A stretch of DNA of 47,597 nt from Acetobacter orientalis (GCF_000963965.1 NZ_BAMX01000008.1:1-47597); one strand, 5' to 3'; positions 25,704 to 34,718 are shown, numbered from the stretch's first letter. Made by a program: numbers and translations. Notes: generated from the letters alone by a model not told the origin.

Positions 25704-26645
25704 CTATTCTAAAACCACAATATATTTAGAAAAAGTTCTCATTTTTAATTTTGCTGTGGCCGCAATAGTTGTCAAAGCGTCATTCGTTTGGTCGGTGCGA
25801 AAAATACCGCTGATACGTGTTGTAGAAGGCGCTGACCCTAAGAGGTAAACAGCCCCCTTATGGTAGCGGGAGAGTATGGTTACGGCATCGGCCACGGTGG
25901 CATTCTCCAGCACTAACTCTCCATGAGACCACGCGGCAATATCATCAGGGTTAAGGTTATCTTCAATCAGGGGCGGGGTTGTGTGCTGGTAAGCTAAACG
26001 CTCATGAGCACGGAGCCTAACAGAGGCCTCATGCGGGGCTGCTACGTCCACTATGCCTTCTTTTACGGTAATTGTTACGGGAGCGTGGTCGTTGCGTACT
26101 TCAAACTGTGTGCCTACATCGTTAATTGTTACGGTGCTGGCTGTTACCTGAAAAGGGCGGCTTGGGTCGTGCTTAACGTCAAAAAAAGCGTTCCCGCGTA
26201 ACAGGGTAATGTGCCGTTGGGTTGGGGTGTACTGTATGCTCAGTGCACTCTCGCTATCTAGTACAACGCGAGAGCCATCTTCTAACGAGATGGTTTGTAT
26301 GGTTGTGCCTGTCCATTGGTCTGCTTGTAGCCAGAGTTTAACAAGTGGGGCGTAGAAAATAACTGCGAACGAGGCCGCTAGAACCGTAAAAGAGACAAAG
26401 GCTGTTTTTAACCTGCGCCTTTTGGTTTTGCGGTGCCATGTTAGGCGTACTGCCTGCGCTTGCGTGGGCGACACTGTAAGCGAGCGCCATAGCTTACATT
26501 CTTTTTGAAATTCTTTTTCGTGCTCTGGTGCGGCTTTGCGCCAAGTATGGAACTGCTCCAACTCCGCTTCAGTCATATTGCCAGACGCCATACGTATAAT
26601 CCAATGGCGTGCTGTTTGTGCAATATCAGGCGTGTTATCGTTCAC
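25704..26645 (-). CDS. FecR-family anti-sigma factor / iron-signalling regulator
   Basis: The 313-residue inner-membrane protein has an N-terminal cytoplasmic DUF4880 region (HWIIRMASGNMTEAELEQFHTWR in pieces, with the W-R-x-A-x-P-E-H motif), one transmembrane segment (residues about 83-103, TAFVSFTVLAASFAVIFYA) and a periplasmic FecR domain (ISLEDGSRVVLDSESAL, LLRGNAFFDVKHDPSRPFQV, TVKEGIVDV). It should bind the partner sigma factor and receive the signal from the STN domain of the receptor. A C-terminal secretin-like part (ATVADAVTILSRYH) completes the fold. The gene follows the sigma gene by 64 nt on the same strand. Confidence 0.93.
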   Translation of the reverse strand: MNDNTPDIAQTARHWIIRMASGNMTEAELEQFHTWRKAAPEHEKEFQKECKLWRSLTVSPTQAQAVRLTWHRKTKRRRLKTAFVSFTVLAASFAVIFYAPLVKLWLQADQWTGTTIQTISLEDGSRVVLDSESALSIQYTPTQRHITLLRGNAFFDVKHDPSRPFQVTASTVTINDVGTQFEVRNDHAPVTITVKEGIVDVAAPHEASVRLRAHERLAYQHTTPPLIEDNLNPDDIAAWSHGELVLENATVADAVTILSRYHKGAVYLLGSAPSTTRISGIFRTDQTNDALTTIAATAKLKMRTFSKYIVVLE

Positions 26646-26709
26646 GGTGTATCCATACTGTAGGTTTTAAAACCAGAAATATCATTGTACGATAAAGAAA
26701 ATCATAAAA

Positions 26710-27234
26710 TTATTCATTATCGCGTGCGTTGGCCAAAATATTTAGGGCACGGTGTAAGTAGCGGTTAACGAGAGGTATTGATGTACCATAAACACGTGCA
26801 ATTTCAGTTTGTGAAAGGCCCTGAAAACGGTTGAGGCAAAAAATTGTTTTCATGGGTTCTGGTAACGTTTCAATGGTATTTTCAATAAGAGCAAGTGTTC
26901 TTTTATCAGAGGCCTGTTGTTCGACGGTTGGGGTGTCATCTTCTAGGTTTTCAACCCATAACAGGGTGTGAATGCTTTCTTGTAAGGCATTGTGTCGTTT
27001 TTGTTTGCGTACATAATCAATCGCTAAATTAGAGGCCAGTTTATGCAAATAGGCTTTATGGTTAAGAATAATGGCAGAATTTTCTACACGCTGAATTTTC
27101 TCGAAAAGAGATTGTAATGCATCTTCTGCACAGTCTCGATTTTTAATAATCCGGTTCATGAGCATGAACAGCTTAGGGCGTTCTGTTGTTATCAGGTTTG
27201 TAAGAGTAGTGATGTTGTCCTGCATAGCATACAA
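26710..27234 (-). CDS. ECF sigma factor, FecI-type
   Basis: The 174-residue protein has sigma region 2 (LMNRIIKNRDCAEDALQSLFEKI and HKAYLHKLASNLAIDYVRKQKRH in two pieces) and region 4 with a helix-turn-helix (LPEPMKTIFCLNRFQGLSQTEIARVYGTSIPLVNRYLHRAL). Alternatives for the start are ATG at 27234 or 27225; the first has AGGCG upstream. It is expected to transcribe the upstream receptor gene when the receptor signals via FecR. The A+T content is visibly higher than in neighbouring housekeeping genes, suggesting acquisition as a cassette. Confidence 0.92.
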   Translation of the reverse strand: MYAMQDNITTLTNLITTERPKLFMLMNRIIKNRDCAEDALQSLFEKIQRVENSAIILNHKAYLHKLASNLAIDYVRKQKRHNALQESIHTLLWVENLEDDTPTVEQQASDKRTLALIENTIETLPEPMKTIFCLNRFQGLSQTEIARVYGTSIPLVNRYLHRALNILANARDNE

Positions 27235-27257
27235 GCGCCTAGAAAATGTTGTGTTCC

Positions 27258-27280
27258 CTTAACATTGTTAAGAACCGTTC
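27258..27280 (-). promoter_or_regulatory. Candidate regulatory site upstream of the ECF sigma gene
   Basis: The 15-bp palindrome CTTAACATTGTTAAG (27258-27272) overlaps TAAGAACCGTTC (27269-27280). The second element is identical to 12 bp upstream of the receptor gene. It lies about 35 nt before the sigma start codon, so it may be part of the promoter or an iron-responsive operator. Confidence 0.45.
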
Positions 27281-27320
27281 GCAATAAAATAATAACAGAT
27301 AAAATGAGGTTAAAGCGGTG

Positions 27321-27362
27321 TAGGTATTCTGCCGGTTGCTGCACAAGCCGGTAGAATACCTA
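27321..27362 (-). terminator. Hairpin after the TonB-dependent receptor gene
   Basis: Fifteen-nt arms (27321-27335 and 27348-27362) pair with a single G-T wobble around a 12-nt loop, 18 nt beyond the receptor stop. The following minus-strand bases are not a clear T-tract, so termination may be partial, allowing some read-through to the sigma gene. Confidence 0.6.
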
Positions 27363-27380
27363 ATTTAAAAAAGAGAGCGT

Positions 27381-29912
27381 TTAGAATGTTTTCCGAATTT
27401 GGAACTGGGCACTCCGTGGGTTTTGCCAATAAACCTGCATACCATCTTCTGTGGGTGAGAAAATTTTTGTATCAGCAATATTGTTAATATTGAGCTGTGC
27501 AGACCAGTTTTGCGGAAAATCGTAGCGTAAGAAAACATCGCCAACCATATACGCTTTTTGGGTAAGGCGTGGTACCCCAAGCGCTATGGCAGTCGGTTGC
27601 TCTTCATAAATACGGCTTTGCCACCGTAAACCGCCACCAACCGTAAGGTTATGGAGCGCACCGGGCATTTGGTAGGTTAAAAATAAATTGGCCTGTTTAC
27701 GCGGTATGAGAGAATTTACGGCATCTGTGCCGGTGTGCGTTAAAATAAACTGGCTATAACCCGCAACAATATGCAGAGTTTTTGTAATTTCGCCGGTTAT
27801 TTCGGCTTCTATACCACGGCTTGTTACACCCGGCACACCCCCATAAACAGAGCGCTGTAAGCCATTGGGGTTAGCTGCATCTTCTGGCACACGGCCTTGG
27901 TATTGCGCTACGTTGGCTTGTTTCATACGGTAAAAAGCAAGCGAAAAATTAAGCCGTTTGCGTAAAAACTCTCCCTTTATACCCACTTCAGCCGTATTGC
28001 CCTGAATAGGCGCGAGCAGTTTATTGTTGGCATCACGGTAGTTTTGCGGGTTAAAAATTGTTGTATAACTTCCGTAAGCAGAAATGTTTTTTTGCAAATC
28101 AACCACTAAACCAACATAAGGTACAAACCTATATTTCATGGTGTAATTGTTCGTACGGTTTTTATAATCTGACACATCGTAATTGACCGCTCTGGTGCCA
28201 GTAATAAGGTTAACGCGTTGATGGAGTGAAAATTTGCCCGCAATAAAGGGGGCGCTCTGAGTTGTAACGTTATTAATGTAATTGCCGCGTGTTACAAATT
28301 TGGGTTCAGGCGTGTGGGGTGTGAAAGCGTTAATATCTGGTGTTGCCGCAAGTGTGGTGTTGCCGGGTGCGCCATTAGCGACCATATGCTCACGCCACCA
28401 TTCGTACCCCACGACAACCTCTTGGTTAAGGCCAAAGACTTTAAAATGGCCATTTAATTTAAAGTCGACATCGTTTTTAGAATTTCTGACAAAATAGCGG
28501 CCGCTATACCCACTAACAGGTATTTTAAACCCATAAAACGACATAAAAGACTGCCCTGTATCGGGGTCTATTGGGTAGGGGTAAAACAGCGCAATTTTAG
28601 ACTTAGAGCGCCTTTCGCCTAAGCTGTAATTAAGGGTTGCCCGCCAGTTGCGGCTAAAATTATGCTCAGCACGTACAAAGGCGTTGGCATAGCTTGTGTT
28701 CCAGTAGCTCCAGTCTGGGGCTACGTTATCGCGCCGGGTAGAGGGGCGGCGTACAATGTTGCCGCTTTCATCTGCCGTCCATGCCGGTACGCCACCCCAT
28801 TGTGGGTGGGCGGTAAGGGTGTTTTGGTAGCTAACACCGGCAGAAAGAAGGGTGTTTTCGCCAATGTCCTGCTCCATTGTGGCAAAGAGGGTATATTGTT
28901 TGGTATCAAGCCGTTTTAAAGCATTACCTCCCTGTTGGTAGTCTGCGACAAACCGTGCTCGTGTTTTGCCATTTTTTGAAACAGCGCTTGAAATATCTCC
29001 GGTTGTACGGAAGTGCGACCAGCTTCCCCCTTCTGCTGTAACTGTAGCGCGTAGTTTTTTACTGTCGGCGCGTTTTCTGACCATGTTAATCATGGCCGAT
29101 GGGTCACCAGACCCATTCATTAAGCCGCCAGCACCGCGTAAAATTTCGATCCGGTCGTACAGCACCGTATCGCTCATAATTTCGCCAGCGCTCCACTGTT
29201 CATTAATAAGCGTTTGGACACCATCAATTAGGTAATTCTGAATTTTAAAACCACGAGAATAAATGCTGCCACGGTTACTTTCATACTGGTTAATAGAAAG
29301 CCCGTTAGTTGTGCGTACAACGTCTGCAAAGCTGTTAATTCTACGGTCATCTAACTGCTGGCGGGTTAAAACCGTAACAGATTGTGGGGTTTGGCGGATA
29401 GAAAGGCGTAAGCCTGTGGCGGTGCTCATGGCGCCGGTAGTGTAAGAGTGTGTGCCTTCGGTGCGCCCGGGTTCGTTACCTACACTCCAATCTGTCATGG
29501 GGTCGGTATTAGTGCCAGCAACGCGCACTGGGCCAAGTGTTATGGCGTTTGTTGTTTTTGTAAGCGTGGCGCTGTGGGGGGCAGTAAAGCTATAAGAAAG
29601 CCCAGTGCCAGCCAGAAGCTGAGAGAGTGCTGCTGATGCGCTAAACTGCCCCGAAACGGCTGTGGAGTTTATGTTTGCAGCATCTGCTGTGGGGTAGGCA
29701 ACTTGTACCCCTGATTGTTCAAAATAATGCCGCAGCGCACTTTTTAGGGGCTGCGCTGGAATGGAAAATGGCTTGGTTTTAGCTTGGCTCGCCTCTGTGC
29801 TTTCTGCTTGTGCAGCGCGGGGCGTAAAACCGGACAAACAACTGGAAGCCAAAAGCAAAAAAGCGCACCTCCGCACGACAAATGCCGACTGGCGGTACAA
29901 AGAATGGGTCAT
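27381..29912 (-). CDS. TonB-dependent siderophore receptor with STN signalling domain
   Basis: This outer-membrane receptor (843 residues from ATG at 29912, placed after GGAG; a start at 29936 lacks a ribosome-binding site) has a signal peptide (VVRRCAFLLLASSCLSG...AAQA). An STN domain (KPFSIPAQPLKSALRHYFEQ onward, about 45-115) follows, as in receptors that signal to a FecR partner. The plug domain has RQTPQSVTVLTRQQLDDRRI and IYSRGFKIQNYLIDGVQT. The beta-barrel ends with the terminal Phe of QFQIRKTF. It resembles FpvA/FhuE-type ferric siderophore receptors; the ligand cannot be read from sequence. It precedes its sigma and FecR genes, opposite to the common fecI-fecR-fecA order. Confidence 0.94.
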   Translation of the reverse strand: MTHSLYRQSAFVVRRCAFLLLASSCLSGFTPRAAQAESTEASQAKTKPFSIPAQPLKSALRHYFEQSGVQVAYPTADAANINSTAVSGQFSASAALSQLLAGTGLSYSFTAPHSATLTKTTNAITLGPVRVAGTNTDPMTDWSVGNEPGRTEGTHSYTTGAMSTATGLRLSIRQTPQSVTVLTRQQLDDRRINSFADVVRTTNGLSINQYESNRGSIYSRGFKIQNYLIDGVQTLINEQWSAGEIMSDTVLYDRIEILRGAGGLMNGSGDPSAMINMVRKRADSKKLRATVTAEGGSWSHFRTTGDISSAVSKNGKTRARFVADYQQGGNALKRLDTKQYTLFATMEQDIGENTLLSAGVSYQNTLTAHPQWGGVPAWTADESGNIVRRPSTRRDNVAPDWSYWNTSYANAFVRAEHNFSRNWRATLNYSLGERRSKSKIALFYPYPIDPDTGQSFMSFYGFKIPVSGYSGRYFVRNSKNDVDFKLNGHFKVFGLNQEVVVGYEWWREHMVANGAPGNTTLAATPDINAFTPHTPEPKFVTRGNYINNVTTQSAPFIAGKFSLHQRVNLITGTRAVNYDVSDYKNRTNNYTMKYRFVPYVGLVVDLQKNISAYGSYTTIFNPQNYRDANNKLLAPIQGNTAEVGIKGEFLRKRLNFSLAFYRMKQANVAQYQGRVPEDAANPNGLQRSVYGGVPGVTSRGIEAEITGEITKTLHIVAGYSQFILTHTGTDAVNSLIPRKQANLFLTYQMPGALHNLTVGGGLRWQSRIYEEQPTAIALGVPRLTQKAYMVGDVFLRYDFPQNWSAQLNINNIADTKIFSPTEDGMQVYWQNPRSAQFQIRKTF

Positions 29913-29937
29913 GTGTAGGTTTGCTCCGGCATGCAAA

Positions 29938-29952
29938 TAAGAACCGTTCTTA
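29938..29952 (-). promoter_or_regulatory. Palindromic operator-like site upstream of the receptor
   Basis: TAAGAACCGTTCTTA is a 15-bp palindrome around one central base, 25 nt before the chosen receptor start. Next to it is a further half site (AAGAACC, 29956-29962). Twelve of its bases recur upstream of the ECF sigma gene. A Fur-type or ECF-dependent element is inferred. Confidence 0.5.
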
Positions 29953-29962
29953 GAAAGAACCT

Positions 29963-30330
29963 TATTTCAATGACGAAAGTCTTTGCCCAATTTTAACACT
30001 ACACGGTGTTTTTTTGCTGAGGGGGGGAGCACGGAGCCTAATGTGCTCTGCGCGGCAGCTTAGTGGCGTCTTGTCGCTTTATTGCTGCTCATATGGTTTT
30101 AGAAAAAGAGGCAGTGGCCCCATTCATTTAATGAAGGGAGTAAGCAAAAAAACGGTAACGCTGCAAAGCGTGGGGGTACGGGCAGGCAGGATAAAGGGGG
30201 AGTGTATTTTATGCGCTATAGAACGCTGGTGCAGATAATACGCGCGTATAGCTAAGGCTGTTTCTACACGTAAAAAGAGTGATGAAGCTTTTATAAAAGT
30301 GCTTGAGGCAAGGGTAACTTTAAACACAGT
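29963..30330. other. Intergenic region without recognised gene
   Basis: Short open frames occur on both strands but none shows a family signature, a good ribosome-binding site or codon use like its neighbours. The left end carries the receptor promoter and the right end the ahcY terminator. A gene remnant is possible, but I cannot support one. Confidence 0.4.
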
Positions 30331-30358
30331 AGCCCGGCACATAATTATGTGCCGGGCT
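30331..30358 (-). terminator. Perfect palindromic hairpin after ahcY
   Basis: A perfect 28-bp inverted repeat (14-bp arms, G+C-rich outer part AGCCCGGCAC, A+T centre) lies 10 nt beyond the ahcY stop. The minus-strand flank is only moderately T-rich. It most likely ends the ahcY transcript. Confidence 0.7.
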
Positions 30359-30368
30359 GGCCGGTATT

Positions 30369-31658
30369 TTAGTAGCGGTATTCTTCGTGTTTGAACGGGC
30401 CGTGTTCTGGCACGTCAATGTATTTGGCTTGCGCTGCGCTGAGCTTGCTCAACTGTGCGCCAACTTTTGCAAGGTGCAGGGCAGCCACTTTTTCGTCCAG
30501 CTTTTTAGGCAGGGTGTAGACTTTAACGTCATACTTGCCTTCTGGCGCAGTCCAGAGTTCGATCTGGGCCAGTGTCTGGTTGGTGAAAGAGGCAGACATC
30601 ACGAAAGATGGGTGACCTGTAGCGTTGCCAAGGTTAACCAGACGGCCTTCAGACAGAACGATCAGGCGTTTGCCATCAGGGAAAACAACTTCATCAACCT
30701 GTGGTTTAATGTTTTCCCATGTGAAGTTGCGCAGGCCGCCAATCTGAATTTCAGAATCGAAGTGACCAATGTTGCACACAATGGCGCGGTTTTTCATGGC
30801 GCGCATGTGGTCAACGGTAATCACGTCAATGTTGCCGGTTGCTGTCACGAAAATATCGCCGCGGGGGGCAGCGTCTTCCATGGTCACAACTTCATAACCT
30901 TCCATTGCAGCCTGCAGGGCGCAAATGGGGTCAACTTCGGTTACCAGCACGCGGCAGCCAGCGTTACGCAGAGAGGCCGCAGAGCCTTTGCCCACGTCAC
31001 CATAACCTGCAACAACAGCAACCTTGCCAGCCATCATGACGTCTGTGCCACGGCGAATGGCGTCAACAAGGCTTTCGCGGCAGCCATACAGGTTATCAAA
31101 TTTAGATTTGGTAACGCTGTCGTTCACATTGATGGCCGGAACCTTCAGTGTGCCTTTTTTCTGCATTTCCCACAGACGGTGCACGCCTGTCGTGGTTTCT
31201 TCAGACAGACCTTTAACCTGCTCCAACAGTTCGGGGAACTTGTCGTGCATCATAACGGTCAGGTCGCCGCCGTCGTCCAGAATCATGTTGGGGGTCCAAC
31301 CATCTGGGCCGGTAATGGTCTGTTCAATGCACCAGTTAAATTCGTCTTCTGTCAGGCCTTTCCAGGCGAACACAGGAATACCGGCAGCAGCAATAGCAGC
31401 TGCAGCGTGGTCTTGTGTTGAGAAGATGTTACAGGAAGACCAACGCACGGTTGCACCCAGCGCCACCAGTGTTTCAATCAACACTGCGGTCTGAATGGTC
31501 ATGTGCAGGCAGCCTGCAATACGAGCGCCTTTAAGAGGCTGGCTTGCGCCGTATTCTTCACGCAGGGCCATCAGGCCGGGCATTTCGCCTTCGGCAATTG
31601 AAATTTCTTTGCGGCCCCAGTCTGCCAGAGAGAGGTCTTTTACTTTGTAGTCGGTCAT
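30369..31658 (-). CDS. ahcY: Adenosylhomocysteinase (S-adenosyl-L-homocysteine hydrolase)
   Basis: The cytosolic NAD+-dependent enzyme splits S-adenosylhomocysteine to adenosine and homocysteine and so relieves product inhibition of methyltransferases. At 429 residues it has the usual bacterial length. Visible landmarks are [25 protein letters not shown], the [13 protein letters not shown] segment with the catalytic Lys, the Rossmann motif [13 protein letters not shown] and the C-terminal [36 protein letters not shown] upstream of the ATG serves as ribosome-binding site. It diverges from plsC with 176 bp between. I looked for an SAH riboswitch in its leader and did not recognise one. Confidence 0.98.
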   Translation of the reverse strand: MTDYKVKDLSLADWGRKEISIAEGEMPGLMALREEYGASQPLKGARIAGCLHMTIQTAVLIETLVALGATVRWSSCNIFSTQDHAAAAIAAAGIPVFAWKGLTEDEFNWCIEQTITGPDGWTPNMILDDGGDLTVMMHDKFPELLEQVKGLSEETTTGVHRLWEMQKKGTLKVPAINVNDSVTKSKFDNLYGCRESLVDAIRRGTDVMMAGKVAVVAGYGDVGKGSAASLRNAGCRVLVTEVDPICALQAAMEGYEVVTMEDAAPRGDIFVTATGNIDVITVDHMRAMKNRAIVCNIGHFDSEIQIGGLRNFTWENIKPQVDEVVFPDGKRLIVLSEGRLVNLGNATGHPSFVMSASFTNQTLAQIELWTAPEGKYDVKVYTLPKKLDEKVAALHLAKVGAQLSKLSAAQAKYIDVPEHGPFKHEEYRY

Positions 31659-31834
31659 GTCTGTCCTGTAGCTTTTGTTTTATGCTGGGTTTCTATACAG
31701 CTTGGGGTGCAAGTAGGCCAGTTATAACCGTGTAAAACGTGTTTAAAGCGGGCACGACCTTGCACGGGCAGGCATTTTCTGGTGTGCAAAAGGTCTCTCT
31801 TTTTTGGTTTGGGTATAGGTAAACTGGCGCGGTT

Positions 31835-32539
31835 ATGGCTGTTGTTCGCTCATTTCTTTTCAATGTTCTGGCATTTGCGCTCACGCTGCTTATGGGTGTT
31901 GGGGCGTTTCCTATCCGCTGGTTTTTTAAAAGACTGGCGCTGCCTTATGCCAAGCTGTGGTCTCGGTTGGTGCTGGGGTTGTTTGAGCAGATATGCGGTG
32001 TAGAGGTACGCATTACCGGGCGCGAGCATTTGGCAGCCCTGCAAGGGCCAGCGCTTATTGCCTCGCAGCATCAATCTGCGTTTGATACCTTAATTTGGAT
32101 GCTGCTTGTGCCGCACCCTTCATACGTTATGAAGGGCGAGTTACGGCATATTCCCCTTCTTGGGCCTATGCTTATTCTGGCAGGTATGATGCCTATTGAA
32201 CGGGCTGATGGCTCCAAAGCTTTGCGGCTTTTACTGCGTGAGACAGAAAAAGCCGCGCAGGCCGGTAAGCAGATTATTATTTTTCCTGAAGGCACGCGTA
32301 CCGCGCCGGGCGAAAAAGTAGCTCTTAAGCCCGGTATTGCCGCTATGGCGGCCCATACCAGTTTACCTGTTGTGCCTGTTGCTACCAATTCAGGTTTATT
32401 CTGGGGCCGCAATGCATTTTTCAAAAAATCTGGCGTGTTGCATGTGGCTATTGGCGCCCCTTTAGCGCCTGCCAGCCGTAAGGTGCTGTTGCCACAAATT
32501 GCAGAAGCATGGCAGGCGTTGGAAAAACCATTTGCTTGA
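31835..32539 (+). CDS. plsC: 1-acyl-sn-glycerol-3-phosphate acyltransferase
   Basis: The membrane-associated enzyme adds the second acyl chain, forming phosphatidic acid. The 234-residue protein has an N-terminal hydrophobic segment (about 5-27), the HX4D catalytic motif ASQHQSAFDTL (His79, Asp84), the IIIFPEGTRTAPG motif near residue 150 and KPGIAAMAAHTSLPVVPVA following. Together with plsY, psd and pssA in this window it supplies much of the phospholipid pathway, but it is not in an operon with them. Other LPLAT-family roles are possible but less likely. Confidence 0.92.
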   Translation: MAVVRSFLFNVLAFALTLLMGVGAFPIRWFFKRLALPYAKLWSRLVLGLFEQICGVEVRITGREHLAALQGPALIASQHQSAFDTLIWMLLVPHPSYVMKGELRHIPLLGPMLILAGMMPIERADGSKALRLLLRETEKAAQAGKQIIIFPEGTRTAPGEKVALKPGIAAMAAHTSLPVVPVATNSGLFWGRNAFFKKSGVLHVAIGAPLAPASRKVLLPQIAEAWQALEKPFA

Positions 32540-32910
32540 GAAATAGGGCGCGTTACGTGCGGGGATAACACAGAAAAACCTGTGGATAAGTTTGTGGAAT
32601 GTTAAAGTTGGCGCGGCTTATGCACCGTGAGTATGCTGTTACAAAGAGTAATATTACATAAAGATGACACGCATTATTTGAGGTGAGGAAAGTAATATAG
32701 AGCTTCCATCTTTTGAAAAATGATAAAAAACAAAGAGTTGCCGGGGTTTTGCGTTTGGTGGGGTAGGTGGCGCATAGGGGCGTTGCAACAACCGCGTGTT
32801 ATACTGTGCCTAATATGACATCACGGTCATTTTGTGGATAAACAAAAGCCCTATCAGCATTTTACCAATATGGGCTGTTTGTGCGCATAGCCTTGGGGAA
32901 AAGAGGTGTT
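32540..32910. promoter_or_regulatory. Intergenic region with DnaA boxes
   Basis: This 370-bp gene-free stretch holds two perfect DnaA boxes (TTATCCACA read on the minus strand) at 32581-32589 and 32833-32841, and an 8-of-9 match (TTATGCACC) at 32618-32626. A/T-rich runs lie between them (about 32640-32740). It may be a replication-initiation or DnaA-regulated site. It also carries the promoter of the DUF2125 gene, with AAGAGGTG just before that start. Confidence 0.45.
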
Positions 32911-33996
32911 ATGCAAAAGAGTGCAAAATGGGCCTTGTGTCTTGGCGGCATAGTTGCCGTTTATACTAGCCTTAACCTTGGCGCATGGTGGTATTTGCAC
33001 AGCTTGCAAGGCAGGTTTCAGCAGCAAACTGGCTGCACGCTGGGTGTGGCGCGTTTTCATACCTCTGTTGGGGTTGGGGCGTTGCAGCGTGTGCTAGATG
33101 GGGCGCAGGTAAGGTGCTCAAGTGGTGCGGCCTCTCATGCGCCGCGTGTCGTTTACAGCCATAGTGTGCGGTTGGAATTGGCCTTGTGGCACCCTTTTTC
33201 TGTTAAACTGACGGTGCTGGGTGGCCAAAAAATAGGGTGGGCAGAACCAACCCCTGTTTGGTTGGCGCAAAGTGATGGCCCCGCTCTGTACCTGTCGGTG
33301 CCGCTATGGCAACGCGGCAGCGGTGGGTATGGCGCTCCCTTTAAGGCAGACTTTTTGCATGTCGCTTTTTTACAAGGGCCGCTGGCTGGGCAAGGGGTGG
33401 TATTACAGCAAGTGCAAGGCAAGGCCGTATGGAATAGCCAAGCCAGCGCGCAAGAGAGCCTGTTTGGTCTTGTGCTTTCGGCCCAGCAAGCGGCATTTAC
33501 GTTCTGGAAAGACCCTGTGGCCCATTTCAACGTGGTAGCTGCTTTACCCGGCCCCGCTACCGCGCATACAGGCTTATGGCGGGGTTTGGGTATAGAGGCG
33601 CAGCCAGTTGCCCCCCAGTTCCCCAGTGGGCAGACGGCAATGCGCGAACGTAGTTCTGGTGTGCCAGATATTGTGGTGCAAACTATAGGGGGCACATGGC
33701 GCGGTTTGTCTGTGGGGTGGTCTGCCCGGTTATGGGTTGCGGCCACAGCCGATGTGCAGGGCGAAAGCTGGCTTACACTCCCCAACTGGCGCAGCGTAAT
33801 GGCTACCGTGCAAGCACAAAACCTGCTTACCCCTTACCAACGCACGGTGTTGCAGCAGGTGCAACAGGCTGTAGAGCAACAACACACATTCCCCGATGGC
33901 CCGTTAACGCTCGCGCTACCGGTTAGAAACGGGCAGGTAAGCCTTGGGCCATGCCGCTTGAGTGTTACGCGTTTAAGCTGCCCAGATATGCTTTAA
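32911..33996 (+). CDS. DUF2125 family envelope protein
   Basis: The 361-residue protein starts at ATG 32911 (AAGAGGTG upstream) and has one N-terminal membrane anchor (WALCLGGIVAVYTSLNLGAWWYL split across residues ~6-28). The rest is a periplasmic beta-rich domain. Its C-terminal pattern LPNWRSVMATVQAQNLLTPYQ followed by LPVRNGQVSLGPCRL matches alphaproteobacterial DUF2125 proteins, which resemble AsmA-like or lipid-binding envelope proteins; function unknown. It converges with gloB and their stops overlap by 3-4 bp. Codon use is like the neighbours. Confidence 0.75.
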   Translation: MQKSAKWALCLGGIVAVYTSLNLGAWWYLHSLQGRFQQQTGCTLGVARFHTSVGVGALQRVLDGAQVRCSSGAASHAPRVVYSHSVRLELALWHPFSVKLTVLGGQKIGWAEPTPVWLAQSDGPALYLSVPLWQRGSGGYGAPFKADFLHVAFLQGPLAGQGVVLQQVQGKAVWNSQASAQESLFGLVLSAQQAAFTFWKDPVAHFNVVAALPGPATAHTGLWRGLGIEAQPVAPQFPSGQTAMRERSSGVPDIVVQTIGGTWRGLSVGWSARLWVAATADVQGESWLTLPNWRSVMATVQAQNLLTPYQRTVLQQVQQAVEQQHTFPDGPLTLALPVRNGQVSLGPCRLSVTRLSCPDML

Positions 33997-34718
33997 AACT
34001 GATCTTTTTGTGCCCGTATTTTTGCGAATGTTTCAACATCTGGTGCCCGTAAAAAAGGGTTTGTGGCACGCTCTAGCCCTAATGTAGAGGGCAAGGTTGG
34101 TTTGCCCGCAGCCCTCAGGGCCGCTACTTCTTGCGCGCGGGCCTGTAGGGCTGTGTTTGTGGGGTCTATCTGGCTGGCAAAAGCTGCGTTGCTTTGCGTG
34201 TATTCATGGGCGCAACATACTAATGTGTCATCTGGCAGGGTATCAAAACGGTGTAGGCTGGCAAACATTTGGGCCGGTGTGCCTTCAAACAAACGGCCGC
34301 ACCCAAGGCTAAAAAGGGTGTCTCCACAAAAAAGGGCGTGGGGGGCGTCAAAATAATACGCAATATGGCCTGCGGTATGGCCGGGTACGGCTATAACCTG
34401 CGCCGTGCTTTGGCCAAGGGTTATGCTCTGTCCATCGTGCAATGCCGTATCGAGCGGGGGTAGGCGGTGTTGCTCACTGGCGGGGCCAGCAATGTGCGCG
34501 TTGTAATGGTGCGCAAGAGCCAGCGCCCCGCCGGTATGGTCTGCATGGTGGTGGGTTAGTAAAATAAGGCTAAGTTTAAGGTTGGCGGCGTTCAGGGCGG
34601 CTTCAACAGGGGCTGCCTCTCCGGGGTCTATAACGGCAACAAGCCCGGTTTTCTGGTCTTGCAAAAGCCAGATGTAGTTGTCTGACAAAGCCGGAATAGC
34701 ACGAATAGATATGGGCAT
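33993..34718 (-). CDS. gloB: Hydroxyacylglutathione hydrolase (glyoxalase II)
   Basis: The metallo-beta-lactamase-fold enzyme hydrolyses S-D-lactoylglutathione to D-lactate and glutathione, completing methylglyoxal detoxification. In the 241-residue protein the metal motif THHHADHTGG (His56, His58, Asp60, His61) is intact, and VPGHTAGHIAYY, LFCGDTLFSLGCGRLFEGT and CAHEYTQSNAAFA supply the other ligands. The C-terminal domain binding glutathione is present. It is divergent from a methyltransferase gene, a conserved alphaproteobacterial arrangement. The product D-lactate is a substrate of Dld encoded in this window. Confidence 0.95.
   Translation of the reverse strand: MPISIRAIPALSDNYIWLLQDQKTGLVAVIDPGEAAPVEAALNAANLKLSLILLTHHHADHTGGALALAHHYNAHIAGPASEQHRLPPLDTALHDGQSITLGQSTAQVIAVPGHTAGHIAYYFDAPHALFCGDTLFSLGCGRLFEGTPAQMFASLHRFDTLPDDTLVCCAHEYTQSNAAFASQIDPTNTALQARAQEVAALRAAGKPTLPSTLGLERATNPFLRAPDVETFAKIRAQKDQF

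Noticed and set aside
30124..30342. Possible small minus-strand gene between ahcY and the receptor
   Set aside because: It overlaps the ahcY terminator palindrome, has no ribosome-binding site and shows no family pattern.
30387..31421. 344-residue plus-strand frame opposite ahcY
   Set aside because: Antisense shadow; composition rich in Asn, His and Phe, as expected from reversed codons.
31659..31834. SAH or SAM/SAH riboswitch before ahcY
   Set aside because: The leader was examined for the conserved cores and none was recognised; covariance-model search would settle it.
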